A DNA stretch of 64,000 nucleotides from Dokdonia sp. GTDB lineage: Bacteria; Bacteroidota; Bacteroidia; Flavobacteriales; Flavobacteriaceae. The translations under genes were made by a program, and so were the position numbers. Shown here one piece after another: positions 34,770 to 44,424 of the stretch. The stretch is taken from positions 1-64,000 of the forward strand of contig JAHDIF010000007.1 of assembly GCA_020630915.1 (NCBI GenBank), written 5' to 3'. Each line of letters begins with the position of its first letter. The stretch's first letter is position 1. Below the pieces are notes generated by a model. It was not told the DNA's origin and did not search any database. It was given only the letters and a program-made list of their open reading frames with translations.

Positions 34770-35885
34770 CTATTTTATCCGATTATAAGCGGTGATAACT
34801 CCTTCTCTAACTTGCTCATAAGATAAAGAATTCCTTAACTTCATATTATGCTCTTGTGCTTTTATAAGAAGTTCTTTATTGTATAAGGCTGCTTGTATAT
34901 GCCCATTAATTTCTTCTATATTTTCACAATCATCTATTAGAAACCCATTTTTTCCGTGATCTATCATCTCTGCACTTGCTCCGCCAGGGTTAGATTGAAT
35001 AGGAAATGCTCCAAAACATATAGCTTCCAACAATGTATTAGGCATTCCATCTGATACATTATTGCCTACATAAACAAGAGCGCTATTCATCTTACGACAC
35101 AATTCTTGGTGAGTCATTCCGTCTTCAGGTGTGTAAAAGATAATGTTTTTGTCTTTTAGTATGTCAGAGGTTTCGTAGTATTCCAAAAGCTTTTTATCTG
35201 CAGAAAAAAAAGTAACCGGCTCAGAAATATCTAGCAATTCTATCGCTTTTAAAACATTTAAGCCTCTATGCTTTTCACCTTGATAGCCTTTTACGATAAT
35301 ACCTGAACGCTCAGCAACTGATTTTATAGGTTGATCTATCAAGTCTAAATGATACCCTCCTCCTCCAGGAAAGTCTCCAAGGGTTTCACCAATAAAACCT
35401 AATTTTCTAGCTAAGGCCAGGTCTCTCTTACAATCTGCAAACATATAATCCAGATGCGGTAATACAGCATCAATTTCTTTGCGATACGTTGGAAAATTTT
35501 GATAATAAAACAAGTCATTCCCCCAGGCAGAGTATATCCATTTTATGTGTTTATACTTTTTCATTACCTCTAATATGGGAGCGCAAGACATATATAACAC
35601 AAAGCTATGAACAACATCTGGCTGTACTTCTTTTAAATAAGTTTCGAAAGCTTTTTCAATAGGCCGCTCATTAAGCCTCTTAAGGAAAGGGATCTTTTTG
35701 ATCCAATACCTTCCCTTTTTAATGCGTAATCTCCAATCTGTTTTTTGAGTAACCCAGGATAATTCTTTAATGGTGCCTTCTGCTCCTAACGCATCAAACC
35801 AAAAAACCTCATGACCCGAGTCTTCTAGCTGTGAAGTCCACCGTCTAAAATGGATAGAATTCATACTCACCATCAATACTCTCAT
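34770..35885 (-). CDS. GT4-type glycosyltransferase
   Basis: 371 residues. MRVLMVSMNSIHFRRWTSQLEDSGHEVFWFD begins the acceptor domain; the donor domain (~195 onward) has GIIVKGYQGEKHRGLNVLKAI and the retaining E-x7-E region in MPNTLLEAICFGAFPIQSNPGG. PDVVHSFVLYMSC is the usual D-V-V-H strand of GT4. It overlaps the next gene upstream by four bases. Role: sugar addition to the lipid-linked repeat unit; specificity unknown. Confidence 0.9.
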   Translation of the reverse strand: MRVLMVSMNSIHFRRWTSQLEDSGHEVFWFDALGAEGTIKELSWVTQKTDWRLRIKKGRYWIKKIPFLKRLNERPIEKAFETYLKEVQPDVVHSFVLYMSCAPILEVMKKYKHIKWIYSAWGNDLFYYQNFPTYRKEIDAVLPHLDYMFADCKRDLALARKLGFIGETLGDFPGGGGYHLDLIDQPIKSVAERSGIIVKGYQGEKHRGLNVLKAIELLDISEPVTFFSADKKLLEYYETSDILKDKNIIFYTPEDGMTHQELCRKMNSALVYVGNNVSDGMPNTLLEAICFGAFPIQSNPGGASAEMIDHGKNGFLIDDCENIEEINGHIQAALYNKELLIKAQEHNMKLRNSLSYEQVREGVITAYNRIK

Positions 35886-36964
35886 GACACCTCACTTAAA
35901 TTAATATCCAGCCGTATATATCCTGCCTTCTGATCAAAAGTATACCTGTAAGGTGCATTGCGCAGCTCATTAATTACAGTGCTCAATACGGCTTCATTAA
36001 CTGTACGCATTTTTAGATACCGAGGTATTCTTTTACCTAAAGCTTTTTTGAAGATTTCCTTAAGAGAACCTGCATTGGGATGCGTCTTAAATTCTACACA
36101 CAAGGAAGTTTTCAATGCTCCTGATATAAGTTGGGCTAAAAAAGAATCTACATCTTCTTGCGTAGCATATATATTAAATTCTAGAGATGGATGTTGCAAT
36201 TGCTTATAAGCTTCTCGTAAAGGTAACATCCCCCAACTCATATTATTATTTGCCACAGTCTTACCAGAAGTTTTTGTGTATCTAAGATAAGATTGATTAA
36301 TTTTTTCTAATAATGGATGAAAAGGAGTCTTACTTTTAGTAGAACGATAGTGCTTAGGATGCCATTGGTGCAAGAAAAGACATTCTTTTTCATAAAAAAG
36401 CACTTCATAGCCTGCATTGCCTAGTCTTACATGCACATCTGTATCTTCTGCTCCCCAACCGTGATAAAACTCATCAAAACCATTCATACGTTTTAATATT
36501 TCTGTAGGGAAAAGCGTTATTCCTGTCGCTTCTAGATTGGTTTTAAATTTAATCTGATAGTCGTTGTACTCCTTCTCAAGCGAGCTTTCTTCTTGCGTCA
36601 TGATCCCAACTTGAAAATAGATTATCTTTTCCAACGACCTCATAGCAAGGGCTTTCTGAACAAATTCTGGATGAAAAATCATATCCATATCTGCTACCAA
36701 AAAATAGGTGGTATCGCATTGTTTTAGCGCAATATTAATGGCTCTTGTCTTTTGCCATAGTTGTCCCTGTGTTGGGCACATGACAACGGTAATATTCTCG
36801 AACGTATTAACAAGCAGTTGCAGCTTTTTTTGATAAGACACCTCACTGCCATAATCTACAAGTACTACGCTTACGCCTTGGCCGCATTGGGGTGCAATAG
36901 AACTCAATGTTCTTTGCACGGTTGTAAGACTGCGATTTCTGTTAGGAATGACTATGGTAAGCAC
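35882..36964 (-). CDS. GT2-family glycosyltransferase (galactosyltransferase/chondroitin-polymerase-like motif)
   Basis: 360 residues, GT-A fold. MLTIVIPNRNRSLTTVQRTL opens the domain, YFLVADMDMIFHPEF (~92-105) is the metal-binding motif, and YHGWGAEDTDVHVRLGNAGYEVLF (~165-188) is the GWGxED signature of beta-galactosyl/GalNAc-transferases such as chondroitin polymerase. The C-terminal ~120 residues form an additional region of unknown role. It is coupled to the GT4 gene downstream by four overlapping bases. The probable donor is UDP-Gal, UDP-GalNAc or UDP-Glc, from family behaviour only. Confidence 0.85.
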   Translation of the reverse strand: MLTIVIPNRNRSLTTVQRTLSSIAPQCGQGVSVVLVDYGSEVSYQKKLQLLVNTFENITVVMCPTQGQLWQKTRAINIALKQCDTTYFLVADMDMIFHPEFVQKALAMRSLEKIIYFQVGIMTQEESSLEKEYNDYQIKFKTNLEATGITLFPTEILKRMNGFDEFYHGWGAEDTDVHVRLGNAGYEVLFYEKECLFLHQWHPKHYRSTKSKTPFHPLLEKINQSYLRYTKTSGKTVANNNMSWGMLPLREAYKQLQHPSLEFNIYATQEDVDSFLAQLISGALKTSLCVEFKTHPNAGSLKEIFKKALGKRIPRYLKMRTVNEAVLSTVINELRNAPYRYTFDQKAGYIRLDINLSEVS

Positions 36965-36975
36965 GCTCGCTATTT

Positions 36976-38226
36976 TTAAGTTAATACTTTCTTGAGGTAA
37001 CTTTCAGAAAGGTACAGCTCTAGATCGGGTCTGTCTAATCGGAGTTCTTTCTTTGTTTGCCACTCTATATATATCAAAGAGAGCGCTTGTGCTACCGCAT
37101 CTATTTCTTTAAACTCAAGACTATATGGGTAGTCCTCTCCTAAAAGCCGCTTGCATTCGCTATAATAGGGTCCTATTAAAAGTATGGGTTTATTTGCGGC
37201 AACGCAATGTGCAAACTTCCCGGGTAAGAATGGGCTAATCTCAGATTGTGCTTCTAGAATAATATTTACAGAAGTTTCCTTTTGCATAGCATATACTTGT
37301 TCAAAAGGCACATAATCTGCACTGGCATATAATTGAGGTAGTACTTGTTGCTCCCCTTTAAAGAAAGCCTCATAATTCCCAGGTTTTCCTATAAATAGTA
37401 ATTGACTAACTCCAGCTGCTTCTGGATGCAATTCTAAGAATTTTTTGTAGGCACGAGTCACAGGTTCTGGATTGCGTAAATCTAAAAGATTACCCCCGTG
37501 TAAAATGGTAAATTTGTCCGTATCAAAATAGCTAGGAAGCGCTGTTTCTAAAGTGGGCATCTTACTAATTTGATGGGGTATTATGATAGATTTATCTGTA
37601 ATACTCACAAAATAGCTTTGCATCCATTCCTTTAAAAGCAAACTAGGAAAAACCATGGTCTTTGCTTTTTTTGTCACCTCATTAAAAAAATAGCGCTTTT
37701 GTTTGTATCCTATGGGCACAAAATTGTAAGGTCTTGGGTAGAGTTGTTGCGGGTATGGGTCGTGCACATAAGCATACCATTTAGCATGCCATTGCGCACT
37801 TTTTAGTATGGCGTGATGCGCTCTGAATTGAGTTCCTTTACCCAATGTCCATACCATCTCAAAATCTTGAGGGTTATAGCTCTTTAACGCTTTCGCGAAA
37901 GCGTTCTCTGCACATTTCCAGTTAAAGGAAAAACCGGTACGTTTTTCATAGCCATTGCCTATATTAACCTTAAACCATTTATAAAAATAACGTTGCAGTC
38001 TACTCAAGAAATAGAAGCGTGACTTAGGTTCCTTAATGCAAACTGTGGTTATCCCTTGTAACTGTATCTCTTTTTGAGTATAGTGTAAGGCCGTTACTTG
38101 AAATCCAGCCGCAACCATATTCTTGAGCAAGGCTACGCGTCCTTTCGTCCCACTGCTATCATTTACGTCTAGTGACTCTACAAGGGCTATTATATGATTC
38201 GTTTTCGTGGCACTCATTTCCTGCAA
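36976..38226 (-). CDS. Glycosyltransferase, GT-B-like
   Basis: 416 residues. The first domain (IIALVESLDVNDSSGTKGRVALLKNM) and the second domain (FTILHGGNLLDLRNPEPVTRAYKKFL, LLFIGKPGN, YVPFEQVYAMQKETSVNIILEAQ, FLPGKFAHCVAANKPILLIGPYYSEC) resemble GT4-like enzymes, although the E-x7-E motif is degenerate (FLPGKFAHCVAANKP). The palindrome at 37889-37902 encodes AFAKA in NAFAKALKS. It lies 11 bases from the next gene on one side and 4 on the other. Specificity is unknown. Confidence 0.8.
   Translation of the reverse strand: MQEMSATKTNHIIALVESLDVNDSSGTKGRVALLKNMVAAGFQVTALHYTQKEIQLQGITTVCIKEPKSRFYFLSRLQRYFYKWFKVNIGNGYEKRTGFSFNWKCAENAFAKALKSYNPQDFEMVWTLGKGTQFRAHHAILKSAQWHAKWYAYVHDPYPQQLYPRPYNFVPIGYKQKRYFFNEVTKKAKTMVFPSLLLKEWMQSYFVSITDKSIIIPHQISKMPTLETALPSYFDTDKFTILHGGNLLDLRNPEPVTRAYKKFLELHPEAAGVSQLLFIGKPGNYEAFFKGEQQVLPQLYASADYVPFEQVYAMQKETSVNIILEAQSEISPFLPGKFAHCVAANKPILLIGPYYSECKRLLGEDYPYSLEFKEIDAVAQALSLIYIEWQTKKELRLDRPDLELYLSESYLKKVLT
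37889..37902. repeat. GCTTTCGCGAAAGC palindrome, coding copy (AFAKA frame)
   Basis: Perfect copy within the glycosyltransferase gene at 36976-38226. Confidence 0.95.
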
Positions 38227-38230
38227 GGTA

Positions 38231-39163
38231 TCAACTTAAAAATTTATTTTTTAATGTATACCCCATCATATATAACTTATAATATGCGTAGCGCTTTTTA
38301 ATTTTATTGAGGGTATTATCTGGTATACTACTTTGAGAACATAAATGGTCAAAGATACGCGGTGCTTGTAAACGTTTACTCAAGGCAACGAAATACTTAG
38401 CTATGGTATAGTCTAGCAAGTTATTATTATTTAGATTGGATATAATAGCACAGGCCGCATCAATCTTACTTTGTATCCTCACTGGATTTTTAGACTGAAA
38501 CTCTCCTGTATTAGATTTGGAGTGCTTTCTCCCATAAAATAACACTTTATTCAAGGAAACACCTTTTGCGCCATTCATCAATATTCGTGAGTAGCATTCC
38601 CATTCTTCGGCAAACATAAGGTCTTCTTGAAATAGGTTTGAGACTAGACATTCTTTTTGCCACATGACTGCACACGAGTTAAAGGGCAATGCTCCAGAAA
38701 TCATTTTACCTACATCCTTTTTTCCATCAATATAAAAAGTGTCTACTAGTGTATTTACATCAAAATTATAGTTGAACGTTCCAAAGAATGTTGTTCTTTG
38801 ATACCTACAAAAATCTCTTTCGGTATTGTGTAATTGCTGTACACATAAACTCAAGTTTTCTGGATGCACAATATCATCATCATCAAAGAAAATTATATAC
38901 GCTCCTTTTGATAGGGTAATGCCATAATTACGGCAGCCTGGCAACCCTTTTTGGTGAGCACTTGGTCTCTGGACATACGTAAATCTATTATCCTTTTGGA
39001 GGATAGGAGCGATCACTTCCTTAGTGTTATCTGTGCCTCCATCGTCAATAATAAGACATTCCCAATTTGTAAATGATTGTTTTATAATAGATGCTAGCGT
39101 CTCTGTAATAAAGTGTGCTCTATTATACGTGGCCATTATGATGCTTACTTGTGGCGTATTCAT
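38231..39163 (-). CDS. GT2-family glycosyltransferase
   Basis: 310 residues. VSIIMATYNRAHFITETLASIIKQS begins the GT-A domain, CLIIDDGGTDNTKEVI is the first acidic motif, and YIIFFDDDDIVHPENL (~90-105) is the DxD region. EEWECYSRILMNG is the likely catalytic-base segment. It is the first of a run of seven consecutive GT2 genes (38231-44381) arranged head to tail. It overlaps its upstream neighbour by four bases. Sugar unknown. Confidence 0.9.
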   Translation of the reverse strand: MNTPQVSIIMATYNRAHFITETLASIIKQSFTNWECLIIDDGGTDNTKEVIAPILQKDNRFTYVQRPSAHQKGLPGCRNYGITLSKGAYIIFFDDDDIVHPENLSLCVQQLHNTERDFCRYQRTTFFGTFNYNFDVNTLVDTFYIDGKKDVGKMISGALPFNSCAVMWQKECLVSNLFQEDLMFAEEWECYSRILMNGAKGVSLNKVLFYGRKHSKSNTGEFQSKNPVRIQSKIDAACAIISNLNNNNLLDYTIAKYFVALSKRLQAPRIFDHLCSQSSIPDNTLNKIKKRYAYYKLYMMGYTLKNKFLS

Positions 39164-40005
39164 GAGGTAAACATTTTTTTTACAAATCGGAAAGGTCTTA
39201 GAATTAGTCCTCCTATGACAAACTCTTTACGCTCTTGAACTTTAATAACTTCTTGAGAAATCCTTTCTTGCTCTCTTCTAAAAAAGTCTAGGGTAGCCTC
39301 AAAACGATTTTCGTACAACTCACGATGCTTAGAAAATATATAATGCAGGAGTTGGGGTCTTTTAGTTTTTGCTTTATGGGTGGTTAATTTTAAAGACGAT
39401 CTATACATAAAAAGCGCTTCTGGTATAACAAATGTTTCGCCTCCATTATTAAGTACTCGAATCATAAGCTCCCAGTCTTCATAGCCATCTCTCATCTCTT
39501 GGTCGTAACCACCTATTTCCAATAACTCCTTTTTCCTAAAAAGTCCGTTCCCTACAGAGGCGTTTCTAAAAAGATAGGCTTCTAAGGTACCCCCTTCCAT
39601 TTTCACCAAGGGTCCCATTGTATTTTCATGAAATCTCTGAACATAAGAACTCACAAATTTCACCGAAGGTTTCTGGTGTAATACCTCTATGGCTTTAGCT
39701 ACAAATGCTGGCTTAAAATAATCATCAGAATCTAAGATGAGGATATAGTCTCCCCCAGCGGCTTGTATTCCTTTATTACGAGCCGTGCTTTGTCCTGCAT
39801 TTTCTTGTGTAAGAAGTATGTCTATCTGATTTTTTAGGTGGTGCAGTACTTCTTTTGTCTCTTTATTAGATCCATCGTCTACCACAACTATTTCTATAGA
39901 AGGATATCTTTGATTCCTAGCAGAGAGGATACACTGCTCAATATACCTCGCCGTATTATATACGGGTATAACTACAGATACTAAAGGAAAATCTCTATGA
40001 CTCAA
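39160..40005 (-). CDS. GT2-family glycosyltransferase
   Basis: About 281 residues with start TTG 40005. A longer reading from GTG 40047 exists but would overlap the upstream gene by 41 bases and add a non-homologous leader; the TTG start places SHRDFPLVSVVIPVYN at the N-terminus, as expected for GT2. IEIVVVDDGSNKETKEVL, GGDYILILDSDDYFKPAF (DxD) and MRDGYEDWELMIRVLNNGG (ED base) are all present. It is a member of the seven-gene GT2 run. Specificity unknown. Confidence 0.88.
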   Translation of the reverse strand: MSHRDFPLVSVVIPVYNTARYIEQCILSARNQRYPSIEIVVVDDGSNKETKEVLHHLKNQIDILLTQENAGQSTARNKGIQAAGGDYILILDSDDYFKPAFVAKAIEVLHQKPSVKFVSSYVQRFHENTMGPLVKMEGGTLEAYLFRNASVGNGLFRKKELLEIGGYDQEMRDGYEDWELMIRVLNNGGETFVIPEALFMYRSSLKLTTHKAKTKRPQLLHYIFSKHRELYENRFEATLDFFRREQERISQEVIKVQERKEFVIGGLILRPFRFVKKMFTS

Positions 40006-40006
40006 A

Positions 40007-40897
40007 CTATCGCAGTATTGACTTAAATTTACGAATCCAAGATACACTATTCGTTGATCTATTCTTAAAAAAAGCGTGTTCTTCTTCTACAAGTAAAGGG
40101 AATTTTATCACAACTCTATCGTATAGTTTTTTCTTCATAAATCGTATATACTCAGGACAAAAGACGGCCAAGCGCTTTTCAATCACTTTCCAGCTATTAA
40201 TTGCCGCAATTGCTTTCTCCTTTTGATCTATAGAGCTCACAGTTTGAGTGTTCTCAAGTCGATACCACACATGCACATCTGGCGCATAGACTATAGACGG
40301 GTTTCCTAAAAAGACTTGAGACATAAAATCTCCATCTTGATTAGTGCTTAAAGATTCGTCCCAAACAATCTTATGCATATTGAGGAAGCTTTTTGAGATT
40401 AGATAGGCGTGTATAGGTAAAAAACCAAACTTTTGTGAAAGTGCTTTTAAGAACTGCTTGCTTGTTTTAAAATCGCGATATACCTCTAGGTTTTCGTGCA
40501 GTACATTAGTTTTGGCCTCTTTGTAATAACCCCAAGCACAAGTTGCCATATCATTTTTAGCTACTGCCATTTGCTCTAGTTGGGCAGCCAGCTTCCTATC
40601 ACTTATTAAATCGTCACTATCGAGCCACTGTATATAGTTTCCTTTACTTTTAGAAAACCCATAATTCCTACAAGAATTAGCTCCTTTTATTTTTTCATCA
40701 GGCCTTTGAAGGAGTTGTATTCTTGAGTCCGCTTTCGCGAAAGCGGTAACCAACTCCTTGGTGTCATCAGTACTGCCATCATCTACCACAAGACACTCCC
40801 AAGCTTCAAAAGATTGACGCTGTACAGATTGCAATGTCTCACCTATACAATGCGATCGGTTATAACTAGGTATGATTATGGAGACTTCTGGTTTCAT
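40007..40897 (-). CDS. GT2-family glycosyltransferase
   Basis: 296 residues. MKPEVSIIIPSYNRSHCIGETLQSV opens the GT-A fold, CLVVDDGSTDDTKELVTAF and NYIQWLDSDDLISDRKL are the acidic motifs, and SLSTNQDGDFMSQVFLG includes the probable base region. The palindrome at 40731-40744 encodes AFAKA in VTAFAKADSRI, directly after the first acidic motif, so it lies on a surface helix. It overlaps the next upstream gene by four bases. Confidence 0.9.
   Translation of the reverse strand: MKPEVSIIIPSYNRSHCIGETLQSVQRQSFEAWECLVVDDGSTDDTKELVTAFAKADSRIQLLQRPDEKIKGANSCRNYGFSKSKGNYIQWLDSDDLISDRKLAAQLEQMAVAKNDMATCAWGYYKEAKTNVLHENLEVYRDFKTSKQFLKALSQKFGFLPIHAYLISKSFLNMHKIVWDESLSTNQDGDFMSQVFLGNPSIVYAPDVHVWYRLENTQTVSSIDQKEKAIAAINSWKVIEKRLAVFCPEYIRFMKKKLYDRVVIKFPLLVEEEHAFFKNRSTNSVSWIRKFKSILR
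40731..40744. repeat. GCTTTCGCGAAAGC palindrome, coding copy (AFAKA frame)
   Basis: Perfect copy in the GT2 gene at 40007-40897. Confidence 0.95.
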
Positions 40898-41823
40898 AAA
40901 TAATGGTTCCCTACGGTCTTGTTTTGAGATCTACTATTTCTTATTTCATTTATCCAGCCGCCTAATAAAGTTTTTTCTTTACGGTAACCTCTTGCCCTAT
41001 TAAAATCAAATCTTATGCTACTTTTAAGGGCATTTTTAGAAAGCTTGGTAACCTCTTGCTCTAGAAGAGGTGCTATATCCTGTATATTAATATTTGCAAG
41101 ACGTACTTTATATCTATTCTCTGCCCTTTTGAAATAGGCTGGACTAAAAGCACCAGGCTTTTGTTGTAGGCGGTCTTCTCTATCGTGGTAAAGTATGCTT
41201 TGAGGAACAACGCCCACTTTTAAATTGTGATACCGTACTCGTTGTACATAATTATCATCTTCTCCATAATGAAAGAAAATAGGATCAAATCCTCCTATTG
41301 TCTCTAATGTTTTCTTGGGCAAATACCACGCTGCAGCATTTACAAAGGGCACTTCGTACACCTCTTTTAATCGTTGAGCAATGGCATCACCGTAAAACTC
41401 AGGCTGCCTATCGTATGCCATGTATTTAGAAAATTGATGATCTAACGCATCCCCTTTTCCATTGTAATGCACTGGACTCAAAATCCCAAAGTCTGACAAA
41501 TTTTGTGCAACACTCTCTAATCCTGTAACTGTATTAGGTGTGACATAGGCATCTTGGTTGAGTAAAAAAACTGCCTGAGCTCCTTGTGTAATAGCCCAAG
41601 AAATCCCTTTATTATTTGCTTGCCCGAAACCTAGATTCTCCTTTTCTTGTAGTAAGGTGTGTTGAGGGTATTCCCTTTTTATAAACTCACAAGTAGCGTC
41701 ACTAGAAGCATTATCTATGAGTATCACAGGATATTGTGATGGTATAGAGGATAACGTACGTTCGAGCCAAGGCATCCCGTTATATGTAACAATAATGATA
41801 TGTGTTTGAAGTGTACTAACCAC
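40894..41823 (-). CDS. GT2-family glycosyltransferase (rhamnosyltransferase-like)
   Basis: 309 residues from GTG 41823. HIIIVTYNGMPWLERTLSSIPS and VILIDNASSDATCEFIKREYP show the IVTYNG / DNASxD pattern found in rhamnosyl- and galactofuranosyl-transferase-like GT2 enzymes. AVFLLNQDAYVTPNTV has NQD in place of DxD, usual for this subgroup, and FFHYGEDDNYVQRVRYHN supplies the base region. It overlaps its neighbours by four and eight bases. The acceptor is unknown. Confidence 0.9.
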   Translation of the reverse strand: MVSTLQTHIIIVTYNGMPWLERTLSSIPSQYPVILIDNASSDATCEFIKREYPQHTLLQEKENLGFGQANNKGISWAITQGAQAVFLLNQDAYVTPNTVTGLESVAQNLSDFGILSPVHYNGKGDALDHQFSKYMAYDRQPEFYGDAIAQRLKEVYEVPFVNAAAWYLPKKTLETIGGFDPIFFHYGEDDNYVQRVRYHNLKVGVVPQSILYHDREDRLQQKPGAFSPAYFKRAENRYKVRLANINIQDIAPLLEQEVTKLSKNALKSSIRFDFNRARGYRKEKTLLGGWINEIRNSRSQNKTVGNHYL

Positions 41824-42694
41824 GTAATGTCCTTTTAATTTTAGCTTTCAGTTTCTTTTGAAGTGTATACCAGCGGTTGAATTTAGATTTTAATCTATGT
41901 TGTTCCCAAGGATGCAAGAGGTCTATAAACTCTTGATACAGTATCCTGTCATACTCCTCATAATCTGGTATAGACTGACTTCTGTTGACATTGGTAGCCT
42001 GATTAGGATGAATCCTAAATTTTACAAGTTTCTCTGGCAATATAGCAATAGGATATTTTTTTAAGACACGGTAGTAAAAAACATAGTCTAACACCTGTTT
42101 TAACCGTTCGTCAAAATAGCCTATCTCATCTAGAATTACTTTTCTAAAAAGGGTCGTAGGAGGCTCACCTATTTTATTGAGGGGTGATTTCATAAAATCA
42201 TCTCTTGCAAATAATGTTCTGTCTAGATGTAATATCTCGCCTTCATTGGAAAACTGACATTGTAAGTTTTTATATTGTTCTATCCAAGCATCTATGTGAG
42301 GATCACTTGTCTTCTCTGTAATAAAATCCCTTTTAGACGCTACGAGTCCATAGGTTTTATTTGTTTCCAAAAAAGAAACCATCTTCTCGATACAAAAGGG
42401 CTCCAAAATGTCGTCTTGAAAAAGAAATTTAATGTACGTCCCTTTTGAGTGTGTTAGCGTGTTATTCCAGTTTGCTCCTATTCCGGCTGGGGTATGTCGT
42501 ACTACATGTACTGGATACGGTACGCTTTCGCGAAAGCGTTGTAATAGTTCCCAGGTTCCATCTTTACTCGCATCATCGCTCACAATCACCTCCAGGTTAT
42601 TGTAGGTTTGATCCATTACAGAATCCAAGGCTTCCTGTAAAAAAGCGGCGCCGTTATAGGTAGGTATGCAGACTGATACTAGCGATTGCGTCAT
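41816..42694 (-). CDS. GT2-family glycosyltransferase
   Basis: 292 residues. VSVCIPTYNGAAFLQEALDSVMDQT begins the domain, VIVSDDASKDGTWELLQRF and YIKFLFQDDILEPFCIEKM are the acidic motifs (QDD in place of DSD). The palindrome at 42524-42537 encodes RFRES just after the first acidic motif, the same structural place as AFAKA in the GT2 gene at 40007. It overlaps the next genes by four and eight bases. It is the last gene with typical base composition before the AT-rich block. Confidence 0.9.
   Translation of the reverse strand: MTQSLVSVCIPTYNGAAFLQEALDSVMDQTYNNLEVIVSDDASKDGTWELLQRFRESVPYPVHVVRHTPAGIGANWNNTLTHSKGTYIKFLFQDDILEPFCIEKMVSFLETNKTYGLVASKRDFITEKTSDPHIDAWIEQYKNLQCQFSNEGEILHLDRTLFARDDFMKSPLNKIGEPPTTLFRKVILDEIGYFDERLKQVLDYVFYYRVLKKYPIAILPEKLVKFRIHPNQATNVNRSQSIPDYEEYDRILYQEFIDLLHPWEQHRLKSKFNRWYTLQKKLKAKIKRTLRG
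42524..42537. repeat. GCTTTCGCGAAAGC palindrome, coding copy (FRES frame)
   Basis: Perfect copy in the GT2 gene at 41816-42694. It is the last copy before an 8.3-kb stretch without the motif. Confidence 0.95.
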
Positions 42695-43521
42695 TTGTTT
42701 TTTGTAAGACCTAGTAAAAAACGAATTTTCTCTTTAAAAGTAGGCCTAGATTTTAATAGGGATTCCTCATTTGTTTTTGTCATTAGTCGATCCATCGTTG
42801 TTAATACTTTAGGGAAATCACCCAAAAGATCTAAAAATACATCCACATGTTTTTTGCTTACATATTTTTTAAGATATGTTTCTTGATCTAAAGAATAGCT
42901 ACTATTTCTTGAATTTTCTTTAATACGATAATAAAAACATACATCTGGAATCTTATAAACCTTAGGGTTGTTTTTTAGGAGATGAATCCAAAATTCCCAA
43001 TCTTCAAGACCTAACTTCATTTGAGTATCATAACCGCCTACTTTCAAAAAATCTTCTTTTCGATACATCCCACAATTGTATATAAGGTTTCCCTTGCAGA
43101 GTTGTCGTAATGAAAACTCAGGCAATTCCCAAAACCCATTAACAATACCAAATTTTTCAGCATTTGCATAGACTAGCACCAATTCTGGATCATTAATAAA
43201 TGCAGAAACACACAAGTGTACGTAAAGTTTAGAAATTTTATCGTCTGCATCAAGAGGTAAAATAAAAACACCTTGAGCAAGGTTAATTCCTACATTTCTT
43301 GCCTGACTTACGCCGCCATTTTTAATAGAAACACTTGAAATTCTTTTATCTTTTTTCTTCCAACCATTTATATGCTCTTGTGAATCATCATCGGAGCCGT
43401 CATTAACTACAATACACTCCCAGTGAGTGTAGGATTGCTCTACAATAGATTGAAGACACTCATCTATATACTGACCTTGATTATAACAAGGTACAACTAT
43501 GGACACAAGAGGTGATTGCAC
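42691..43521 (-). CDS. GT2-family glycosyltransferase
   Basis: 276 residues from GTG 43521. VSIVVPCYNQGQYIDECLQSIVEQS, CIVVNDGSDDDSQEHI, VFILPLDADDKISKLY (DxD) and MKLGLEDWEFWIHLLKN (ED base) are all in place. The DNA is visibly more AT-rich than the GT2 genes below 42.69 kb (18 G/C of 60 on 42721-42780, counted by hand) and the gene lacks the palindrome. It probably belongs to the acquired block that continues to 48.9 kb. Confidence 0.9.
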   Translation of the reverse strand: MQSPLVSIVVPCYNQGQYIDECLQSIVEQSYTHWECIVVNDGSDDDSQEHINGWKKKDKRISSVSIKNGGVSQARNVGINLAQGVFILPLDADDKISKLYVHLCVSAFINDPELVLVYANAEKFGIVNGFWELPEFSLRQLCKGNLIYNCGMYRKEDFLKVGGYDTQMKLGLEDWEFWIHLLKNNPKVYKIPDVCFYYRIKENSRNSSYSLDQETYLKKYVSKKHVDVFLDLLGDFPKVLTTMDRLMTKTNEESLLKSRPTFKEKIRFLLGLTKNK

Positions 43522-44381
43522 TAGGTTGTATTTTTTCGTTTCCAGTTTAAGATACGGTTATACAATTGAATTTGGTTTTTGAGCAATTTAGAGAAAAAAG
43601 AATTAGTGAGAACATTTGCAAGTCTAGGGTCTAGTCTTGTTTCTATATTGTTTTTATAATCTTGTAACTTTTCCAGTTTCTCAAAGTCTCTTAAAAAATG
43701 AGGGAATAAATTTTCCAGAACCTCTTTTCTTTCTCCTATAATTTGAGTTCTGTTTGTCACATCACTCGACATTCCTCCTAAATAATAAATAGACGATGTA
43801 AAGTGTAACTTTTGCACTGTAACTCCATGAAGAAATATAGCCCTTAAAAAAAATTCCCAGTCAGAACTGATTAGGATATCCGTTCTGTATAATCCGTAGG
43901 TTTCAAATAATTCTCTCTTAATAAAAGTACTCTGATGACAAAGTGTTCTTTCTCTAAAAAATTCAAAAGTTAAAGGTTCAGGATGCTCTTGAAGATACTC
44001 GCCATTTTCGCTGCGTACTAGAACATTTGCATAACAAATAGCACTATTATTATCAATATTTTTAAAAGCTTGAGATAAACTTTCATCCTCATAGAATTCA
44101 TCACCTGCATTAAGAAATAGAATGTAATCTCCCGTAGCTATTTGTATTCCTTTATTCATGGCGTCATAAACACCATTATCTTTTTCAATTATTTTTTTGC
44201 AGTTAGTATGTTTATACGCTGTGATTATTTCTAAACTTCCGTCTGTCGAATTACCATCTACAATGATATGTTGAAAATTTCTTTCCATTTGTAAATCACA
44301 GCTCGAAAGAGTCCTTAGCAACCCTTCCTTATCGTTGTAATTTATGGTTATAATGGATAATTTTTCTGGTCTTTTCTTCAT
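43521..44381 (-). CDS. GT2-family glycosyltransferase
   Basis: About 286 residues from ATG 44381 (MKKRPEKLSIITINYN); a GTG at 44408 would add nine residues of leader. LSIITINYNDKEGLLRTLSSC, HIIVDGNSTDGSLEII and YILFLNAGDEFYEDESL (NAGD in place of DxD) mark the subgroup used in many capsule loci. ISSDWEFFLRAI gives the base region. AT-rich. It is followed upstream by 162 bases without a gene, which include a possible promoter, and then by divergently oriented sulfotransferase genes. Confidence 0.88.
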   Translation of the reverse strand: MKKRPEKLSIITINYNDKEGLLRTLSSCDLQMERNFQHIIVDGNSTDGSLEIITAYKHTNCKKIIEKDNGVYDAMNKGIQIATGDYILFLNAGDEFYEDESLSQAFKNIDNNSAICYANVLVRSENGEYLQEHPEPLTFEFFRERTLCHQSTFIKRELFETYGLYRTDILISSDWEFFLRAIFLHGVTVQKLHFTSSIYYLGGMSSDVTNRTQIIGERKEVLENLFPHFLRDFEKLEKLQDYKNNIETRLDPRLANVLTNSFFSKLLKNQIQLYNRILNWKRKNTT

Positions 44382-44424
44382 TTTATCTACATCGAGACTA
44401 TGTTGCACATATGATAATCTTCTT

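Noticed and set aside
40006-40047. GTG start at 40047 for the GT2 gene ending at 39160
   Set aside because: It would give a 41-base overlap and a leader unlike GT2 enzymes; TTG 40005 gives the expected N-terminus.
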